A stretch of DNA of 64,000 nucleotides, taken from positions 186,001-250,000 of the forward strand of contig CADEFU010000002.1 in assembly GCA_902826695.1 (NCBI GenBank). The letters are read 5' to 3'. Position 1 is the stretch's first letter. Each line of letters starts with the position of its first letter. This stretch comes from an uncultured Alphaproteobacteria bacterium. GTDB taxonomy: Bacteria; Pseudomonadota; Alphaproteobacteria; Micropepsales; Micropepsaceae. This document shows, one piece after another, positions 58,832 to 64,000 of this stretch. Made by a program: the position numbers and the translations under genes. The notes under the pieces were generated by a model. It was not told the DNA's origin and made no database searches. It saw only the letters and a list, made by a program, of their open reading frames with translations.

Positions 58832-61224
58832 TGCGTTGCGGGGCGTCGGCGGTCGGCGTTGCCGGCGCGGCCTAAGGCGTTTGCGATGTTGTTCAGCCGC
58901 CCGATCGACTCGAAGACGGCGTGGATAGCGGTGTTCGTGTTGAGGCTGCCTTCGTCGTGTCCGGCGCGCGCTTCGATGCGATTGATGAGGCTGGTCAGTG
59001 CGTCGAGGTCGGAAGCGTCGTCGATCGGGCCGGCGTTGCTCGCAGACGCGCCGGCGTGGGTTTGCGATAGGTAAGTGAACAACGATTCCGCGCGAGCGCC
59101 GACTTCGACGGCGGCTTCGCGCAGGCGAGGTCCATCCTTCACGACGTTCGCTTGAGCCAAGGCCGCAATCATGCGCAGCTCGCCGGTGATCGATTGTAAC
59201 TCAGTGCGTAGTGCTGACGACGGCTCGACGGCGGGGGCGTGGGCTTCGATTTCATCGGCGTGCTGATCGAGGGCGCGGCCCATGGCCTTCAGCTTGGCCA
59301 CGCGGTCAGCGCTGGCAGCGAGTGTCTTGACGTCGGCCGCAAAGGCACCGAGCGCCTCCTTTAGAGGTGCGGTCTCGTCCTGGGGGGCTTCCGTCGCGTT
59401 CATTTCAGCGGCCAGGTCTTTCAGGCGCGCCATAATTTCTTCGTTGGGCACGTCGGCCAGCGTGCGCTGTGGTTTCTGCGACGCGAGGGGCTGCGTGTCT
59501 TCAAGAAGCGAGCTCAAGCCGCCGCTTCCCGTCGCGAGAATGCGTTCTTCCGTCATGCGTACCGCGAGGTCGCGGATCTCGCTGCGGACGGTTTCCAGCT
59601 GGCTTTGCAGCGCGTCGGCGAGGGCATGAACGTCTGGCGCCGGGGCGGTTTCGCGCCTCGGGTTTGAAAGGCGCTGCGCGATCTCATCGAGGCGTGCGAT
59701 GGCGGCGGTGAGTTCGTTGTTCTGCGAGGGCGCAGGGGCCGTCGGCAGTTCTCTTGGCGCGGCAGCCGTCTCAGCGGTTCGTGCTAGGGCTTCAGATGTT
59801 GCCTCTGCCTTCTCGCGCAGGGCGGCGAGGTTGGCGGCCACCGTTTGCTCAAGTGCGTCGAGGGCCACGAGTCGGCGGCTGAGGCGTTCGTCAACAAGGC
59901 CGATCGTGTCGCTTAGGCGGGCTGCGAGCGTACGCACCGATGTCGCGGTTTTTCCGGAGTCGACTTCGATCTTGTCGAAGGAAGCCGTCAGCGCCCGTTG
60001 AACCTGCACAGTGGCGTCGGCGGCTGTTTTGAGCGACGTGGCGGAGGCCGTGACTTCTTCGGTCGCCGATACGGTGCGCGCGACGAGGCCCGAGACCGTT
60101 TCGTCGATCTTGCGGGTGTTGTTGTCGAGGCGGTTCGCGATCTTGTCGAGCCGGTGGGCGCGATGGCTGGCGGCTTCGTTGATTGCGCCGGTGGAGGTGC
60201 GTATCTCGTCGATCGCGGCGGCGGCGTTGCGTTGAAGCGTCTCGGCGGTTGCGGCGACGCCGGCGGTGGTGGCGTTAAGACCTGCTAGCGCAGTGCCGAG
60301 TTGCTGGCGGCTGCCGTCTTGCAGCTTGGCGAAGTCGGCGGCAGCGAGTTTCAGGGCCTGTGTGGCAGCCGTCACATCGCTTGCAAGGCGTTGCAGCAAC
60401 ACGGAGGCTTGGCCGTCGAGCGAGAGGTGAAGCTGGCCCTTTTCAGCCAGCGTGCGCAGTGCGGTCGTTTCGGTCAGGTTGTGGCGCAGTTTTTCACCGG
60501 CTCTTGCAACGGAGCCGAACTCGTCGTGGCGGTCGTGGCCCCAGACGTGCTGGTTCAATGCGCCTTCGCCCATCGCGGTGAGGCTATGTTCAAGGGACTT
60601 TAGCGGCTGAATGATTCCCAGATGCAACAGTGCGGCGACGATTATGAGGCCGATGACGAGCGTTGCGACGGCGCCGATAACTAGGGCTTGGCTCCAATTG
60701 AGCGCATGCGCCGCGCCGCCGAGTTCGCGATCTTGTTCGGCCAAGCGCAAGCGATCGAGCGTGCTGCGCAAGGACTGATAAGCGGCCTCGAGTTGCGGCA
60801 GGGCTTCGTGCGAGCCGCGGAGTGCACTCTCGGGTGCCGATTGAGCGATGTTTACGAAGGTCGCGCCGATATTGGCGGCCTCCCTCAGTGCGGGTTCGGC
60901 GGTTTTGTCGGTGGCGTAGAGCTTTCGCAGAGCGTCAAGCGCATGCGCGGCGTCGATGGTGTGGCGGGTAAGGTCGTCTCGGACTTTCGGGTCATCGCTC
61001 AGGCGGTAGTCGCGGTAAGCCTTGAGGAAGCCGCCGTAGCCCAGGGCCTGCTCGATCGCGGCGATGTGGCGGGCGGCTTCGCCGCCCGTGGCGGCCGGGT
61101 CGTTCAGGCCACGTTGCAATTCGCTCACGTAGCCAACGAAAAACGCGCCGCCCGTGACGAGAGCGGCGGCTGCGATGGCCGCGGCCGCGACAAAGGCGCG
61201 GCTGAAAGACGAGAGCGTTCGCAC
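58828..61224 (-). CDS. HAMP-domain coiled-coil membrane protein
   Basis: The protein is 798 residues from the GTG at 61224 (a GTG at 61260 is also possible). There are two membrane spans (about 8-32 and 175-200) around a periplasmic helical region, a HAMP domain (about 205-255) and then nearly 550 residues of predicted coiled coil and low-complexity Ala/Glu-rich sequence ending in NADRRRPATH. It looks like a chemoreceptor in its N-terminal half, but I cannot find the MCP signalling hairpin tip. It could be a scaffold or signalling protein for the adjacent Tad-pilus genes. Confidence 0.75.
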   Translation of the reverse strand: MRTLSSFSRAFVAAAAIAAAALVTGGAFFVGYVSELQRGLNDPAATGGEAARHIAAIEQALGYGGFLKAYRDYRLSDDPKVRDDLTRHTIDAAHALDALRKLYATDKTAEPALREAANIGATFVNIAQSAPESALRGSHEALPQLEAAYQSLRSTLDRLRLAEQDRELGGAAHALNWSQALVIGAVATLVIGLIIVAALLHLGIIQPLKSLEHSLTAMGEGALNQHVWGHDRHDEFGSVARAGEKLRHNLTETTALRTLAEKGQLHLSLDGQASVLLQRLASDVTAATQALKLAAADFAKLQDGSRQQLGTALAGLNATTAGVAATAETLQRNAAAAIDEIRTSTGAINEAASHRAHRLDKIANRLDNNTRKIDETVSGLVARTVSATEEVTASATSLKTAADATVQVQRALTASFDKIEVDSGKTATSVRTLAARLSDTIGLVDERLSRRLVALDALEQTVAANLAALREKAEATSEALARTAETAAAPRELPTAPAPSQNNELTAAIARLDEIAQRLSNPRRETAPAPDVHALADALQSQLETVRSEIRDLAVRMTEERILATGSGGLSSLLEDTQPLASQKPQRTLADVPNEEIMARLKDLAAEMNATEAPQDETAPLKEALGAFAADVKTLAASADRVAKLKAMGRALDQHADEIEAHAPAVEPSSALRTELQSITGELRMIAALAQANVVKDGPRLREAAVEVGARAESLFTYLSQTHAGASASNAGPIDDASDLDALTSLINRIEARAGHDEGSLNTNTAIHAVFESIGRLNNIANALGRAGNADRRRPATH

Positions 61225-61315
61225 ATTTCCCCCAGGCAGGCGCCGAATTCCGCGCCTCACCGTGCCGGTGATTCGAGGTCAGATTCTACGGGACGGCGGT
61301 AGGGGAGGGGAGACG

Positions 61316-61534
61316 TCAGTGCTTCTGTGCGAAGCGTTCCAGAACTGCGTCAGTGCGTTCAAGTATCGAACCCAGGCGCGCGGTTGCGGCGTTATGCGCG
61401 TCGCGCCAGGCGTTCGCACGCAACGCGAGACCTGCATGCATGGCTTCTAGGTCACTGGCAGGCACGTCGAGTGTGTACAGGGGGGCCGGCTTTGCTGCCG
61501 CGCGCTTTCTGGTTTTTGCGATTTGTTGTTTCAA
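61316..61534 (-). CDS. Small helical hypothetical protein (72 aa, TTG start)
   Basis: The 72-residue basic protein (KQQIAKTRKRAAAKPAP at the start, then SDLEAMHAGLALRANAWRDA and a second helix LGSILERTDAVLERFAQKH) has a phasin-like helical pattern. The only start in frame is TTG at 61534 with weak GAGAG upstream. It lies between the HAMP gene and a minus-strand terminator. Confidence 0.4.
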   Translation of the reverse strand: MKQQIAKTRKRAAAKPAPLYTLDVPASDLEAMHAGLALRANAWRDAHNAATARLGSILERTDAVLERFAQKH

Positions 61535-61552
61535 GTGTGCGCTCTCAGTCAG

Positions 61553-61588
61553 AAAAAACGTGCCGGCGAACTTTGTCTCGACGGCACG
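61553..61588 (-). terminator. Rho-independent terminator of the TadE-like operon
   Basis: On the minus strand CGTGCCG and CGGCACG (61582-61588 and 61559-61565) form a stem with a partly paired 16-base loop, followed by six T (61553-61558). It is 38 bases past the stop of the TadE/TadG-like gene. Confidence 0.7.
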
Positions 61589-61625
61589 CTAAGCTCACAA
61601 GGTAAAGAGTGCGTAAGTGAAAGTG

Positions 61626-62159
61626 CTATTCGCGTTGAACCGTCGTCGAACGGCGCGGCTTGAGAAAGAACACGTCGCTCACCGTGGCGCCACTCGTCAG
61701 GTACTGACCGAACGTCGACGTATAAGTGAACTCGATTTCGGCCATGACGATGCCCTGGTTATTCGGAACGATGCCCGCGGGAACGATCGCTGGCGCGGCT
61801 GACCCCGCAGCCCGCGGCGCTGTGTGACGCGCATCGCTCCACGCAATGGTCCGATTGCCATCGTCATCGGCCACGACCGACGAGATGATAATTCTCGCGT
61901 CTGCCGGGTTGAACGGGCGTATCACCACGTCGAGAGCGCCCATGATGTCCGCCATTTCAGCGTCGTCGACACTCTTGTCCTGCGCAACAAGATCGGCCGC
62001 TATCGATGCGATGTTGGCGACCTTTCGCGACGCGAGGATGTAGCTTGAGATTTCGGCCACGCCAAAGAAGGTGAGCAGCATCATGGGAACCATGAGCGCG
62101 AACTCGATAGCGGCGACACCGCTTTGCGAGGTGCGAAACCGGCGGAAGAATTTGTTCAT
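61626..62159 (-). CDS. TadE/TadG-like pilus assembly protein
   Basis: The 177-residue protein begins with a short basic leader and the TadE-type N-terminal helix (SGVAAIEFALMVPMMLLTFFG), the pseudopilin-like motif G-x-A-A-x-E-F-A. The remainder is a periplasmic domain. It is co-directional, nine bases after the second TadE-like gene, and the two probably encode minor pseudopilins of a Tad (type IVc) pilus. Confidence 0.88.
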   Translation of the reverse strand: MNKFFRRFRTSQSGVAAIEFALMVPMMLLTFFGVAEISSYILASRKVANIASIAADLVAQDKSVDDAEMADIMGALDVVIRPFNPADARIIISSVVADDDGNRTIAWSDARHTAPRAAGSAAPAIVPAGIVPNNQGIVMAEIEFTYTSTFGQYLTSGATVSDVFFLKPRRSTTVQRE

Positions 62160-62168
62160 GGCACTACC

Positions 62169-62723
62169 TCAGTTCTGAATGGGGCCGTTGAACGGCTCGT
62201 TCCGGAAGGCGATCGATGCCTCAAGGAGGCGCATGCCGCCGGCCATGTTCGAGAATTGATCGCCGACGGTCGGGGTCATCATCGGCCACGTATAGAAGGC
62301 GCGGACGACGACCACGTCGCCGGCGCCACCGGGATCGAAATTCATGTTTCCGGTCAAATTGCCGTTTGCGTCCAGTGCGGCCGGCAAGTTTTGCGCCGGG
62401 CCCCAGCCGTTGAAGGTGCGAACGTCGATCGCCAGCCGGGTGTCGCACGCCAAGAGCATGTCGATTTCGCCACAAACCAGGGCGCGGAATTCCTCTTCGC
62501 TCATGTTCGCGGCCTGGGCTTGGCCGGTGCGAATCTGGCGAGCAGCGCTCACAATGCCGTTTTCCAGCGTTGTGGAGGCGAAGAAGATCAGCGAGACGTC
62601 GAGGACCGCGTACAGCAGCAAGAAGAAGGGGAGTGCGACCAGCGCGAACTCAAGCGCGGCGACGCCGTCCTGGTTCTTCCTGAAGCGGCTTAGAAACAGC
62701 ATTGTGTGCGGGAGAAGAAACAT
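62169..62723 (-). CDS. TadE-like pilus assembly protein
   Basis: The 184-residue protein has a short basic leader and the hydrophobic TadE helix DGVAALEFALVALPFFLLLY. AAAGGGTG eight bases upstream supports ATG 62723; the frame extends to 62816 without support. A periplasmic domain with CGEIDMLLACDT carries a likely disulphide. Divergent from the TadG-like gene. Confidence 0.88.
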   Translation of the reverse strand: MFLLPHTMLFLSRFRKNQDGVAALEFALVALPFFLLLYAVLDVSLIFFASTTLENGIVSAARQIRTGQAQAANMSEEEFRALVCGEIDMLLACDTRLAIDVRTFNGWGPAQNLPAALDANGNLTGNMNFDPGGAGDVVVVRAFYTWPMMTPTVGDQFSNMAGGMRLLEASIAFRNEPFNGPIQN

Positions 62724-62996
62724 ACAGACACCCTTTCGACCCACCGGGACGCATTCAGCAGACTTTATAGCATCAGCTCTGGTCGTAGAGGCAGCCTTTC
62801 TTTGGTTTAACACCAATATTCCCTTAAGTCTCTATTTGATACATGTCGATCCAACTCCTCTTTTTTCTTTTATGATTGTTTAATTACTTCAAGCGAGTTC
62901 ATTCTTTCTTAAATCCGGCGGGTGCAAACTCTGGCGAGTCTGCAAACCGCGGTGGGTCTTGCCGCGTGCGCAGAAGCCATTTGGTGGAGCAAGAAC

Positions 62997-64000
62997 ATGA
63001 TGCGGTCACTCTTGTCACGGTTGCGCGGCACCGCTGCGCAATTTGTCAACCGGCGCGACGGCGCCGTCGCGATTGTCTATGCGCTTGCGCTCATTCCGAC
63101 GATTGCCGCGGTGGGTTCGGCGGTGGACCTTACGCGCGCGATGGTGGTCAAGATGCGGCTTGGCGAGGCGCTCGACTCCGCGGGGCTTTCGGTCGCCGGT
63201 ACGGTCGGCCTCACCGAGGCGCAGATGACCGCAAAGGCACAGCAGTTTTTTTATGCGAACTACCCGCCCGACGAACTCGGCACCGTGACTTCGCTCACTG
63301 TTACGCCGGCGGGGAATAACCTCGTGACGGTGTCCGGTTCCGCGCGCGTGGACACTTCGTTCATGGGTCTTTTTGGCATCTACTATCTTGACGTTGCGGT
63401 GAACGTCGAAGTTACGCGCGAGTCCAAGGGTCTTGAGATTGCGCTGGTGCTGGACAATACCGGCTCGATGGCGAGTAACGGCAAGCTCCCGGCGCTCAAA
63501 ACCGCGACGATGGAGTTGATCAACATTCTGTTCGGCGATCAAAATACGCCGGAACACTTGAAGATGTCGCTCGTTCCGTTCTCGCAAACCGTGAAAGTGG
63601 ACACAGCGCAGTTCAACAATAGCGGCTGGATGGACAGCACCGGCCAGGCCAGCACCGCGAAGCTTAACTTCGACAACAACAAGTACGCTTTCTCCGTTTG
63701 GCAGGCGATGAGCAACAAGAGCTGGGGCGGCTGCCTGGAAGCGCGGCCGAACGGCTATGAGGAGTTGGATACTGCTCCCTCGGCTGGCACGCCCGACACG
63801 CGCTGGGTGCCGTATTTCGAACCCGATGGCCCGGATAGCAGCGCGTATAGCGGGTACACGACTTATGTCAGCGACGGCGGCAGCGGCAACCAGGACACGC
63901 GCCTTCGCCGGTCGAGCAAGTACAACGGCCAGAACAAGACGAACCCGAACGCGGACTGCAACATGCAGAAGATTCTGCCGCTGACCAACAACAAGGTCAC
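62997..64000 (+). CDS. TadG-like protein with vWA domain (cut by window edge)
   Basis: The open frame runs from ATG 62997 (GGTGGAGC eight bases upstream) past the end of the window, giving 334 residues. The N-terminal TadG-type helix (DGAVAIVYALALIPTIAAVG) is followed by VDLTRAMVVKMRLGEALDS and then a von Willebrand factor A domain with the metal-site motif LVLDNTGSM (DxTxS). A Gly/Ser/Asn-rich stretch is still being read at the end. TadG proteins are membrane-anchored components of Tad pili; the family is usually over 400 residues. Confidence 0.88.
   Translation, partial: MMRSLLSRLRGTAAQFVNRRDGAVAIVYALALIPTIAAVGSAVDLTRAMVVKMRLGEALDSAGLSVAGTVGLTEAQMTAKAQQFFYANYPPDELGTVTSLTVTPAGNNLVTVSGSARVDTSFMGLFGIYYLDVAVNVEVTRESKGLEIALVLDNTGSMASNGKLPALKTATMELINILFGDQNTPEHLKMSLVPFSQTVKVDTAQFNNSGWMDSTGQASTAKLNFDNNKYAFSVWQAMSNKSWGGCLEARPNGYEELDTAPSAGTPDTRWVPYFEPDGPDSSAYSGYTTYVSDGGSGNQDTRLRRSSKYNGQNKTNPNADCNMQKILPLTNNKV

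Noticed and set aside
62724..62996. CtrA box in the divergent Tad promoter region
   Set aside because: TTAA tetramers at 62807 and 62824 are 13 bases apart and not the 7 needed, so no CtrA box is called despite the AT-rich character.
1..64000. Mobile elements, prophage, CRISPR, integrons
   Set aside because: No transposase, integrase, phage or Cas-like protein, no direct-repeat/spacer array and no attachment-site duplication was seen.

Overview
The window is one continuous piece of a high-GC chromosome, very probably from an alphaproteobacterium close to Caulobacterales/Hyphomonadaceae. Supporting this are a PodJ-like polarity protein of the Caulobacter size class behind TTAA-N7-TTAA (CtrA-type) sites, a TauE/TIGR02186 pair, a DUF6460 protein, Tad-pilus TadE/TadG genes and many 4-bp ATGA/GTGA gene overlaps. 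I see no insertion sequence, prophage, CRISPR array, rRNA or intact tRNA. Genus-level placement is inference.

Layout. 1-9.4 kb: the end of a SpoVR gene, paired PaaI-type thioesterases, a cupin, a flavin monooxygenase with its TetR regulator, a D-aminoacylase-type amidohydrolase, two tandem HSL-type hydrolases and a quinone-oxidoreductase-like MDR protein. 9.4-14.4 kb (minus): a tightly packed seven-gene run of RidA, a ligase-associated exonuclease, a DNA-ligase-family protein that has lost its catalytic domain, a DHFR/RibD-like reductase, a Rap1a/Tai-like exported protein, a 2,4-dienoyl-CoA-reductase-like SDR and a polysaccharide deacetylase. 14.5-25.9 kb: an SRPBCC protein, an ICMT-like methyltransferase, the Lhr-type helicase, an MBL hydrolase, HrpB, a fatty-acid desaturase, a three-repeat cold-shock protein and several small proteins. 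25.9-26.6 kb is non-coding and holds an 11-bp-phased array of CTAACRG heptamers and REP-like repeats.

26.6-34.9 kb: a Baeyer-Villiger monooxygenase behind a palindrome, PdeM (the fourth member of the ligase/Lhr repair set), a cupin lipoprotein, the PodJ-like protein and TauE/TIGR02186. 35.7-41.5 kb: a complete beta-oxidation operon consisting of a MerR (LiuR-like) regulator, LCAD-type acyl-CoA dehydrogenase, PaiB-like flavoprotein, thiolase and FadB-like bifunctional enzyme, closed by a terminator. 41.5-49.5 kb: a PadR regulator with a probably leaderless mRNA, a CPBP protease, two paralogous exported proteins, a hydrolase, a double-hotdog thioesterase, a PepSY protein, and a CaiB-type CoA-transferase/racemase coupled to a second thiolase. 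49.5-57.9 kb: an aspartic protease with two DTGA motifs, TetR plus enoyl-CoA hydratase, a saccharopine-dehydrogenase-like enzyme, small membrane proteins, an S9 peptidase and TesB. 58.2-64 kb: a TonB-N-terminus-like protein, a long HAMP coiled-coil protein and Tad-pilus pseudopilin-like genes running off the end.

Two themes recur. One is acyl-CoA, ketone and lipid catabolism: two monooxygenases, two HSL hydrolases, two thiolases, a dehydrogenase, hydratases, four thioesterase genes and a dienoyl-CoA reductase. The other is the ligase-associated DNA-damage-response set, which is dispersed over about 17 kb and whose ligase member has been reduced to its two non-catalytic domains.
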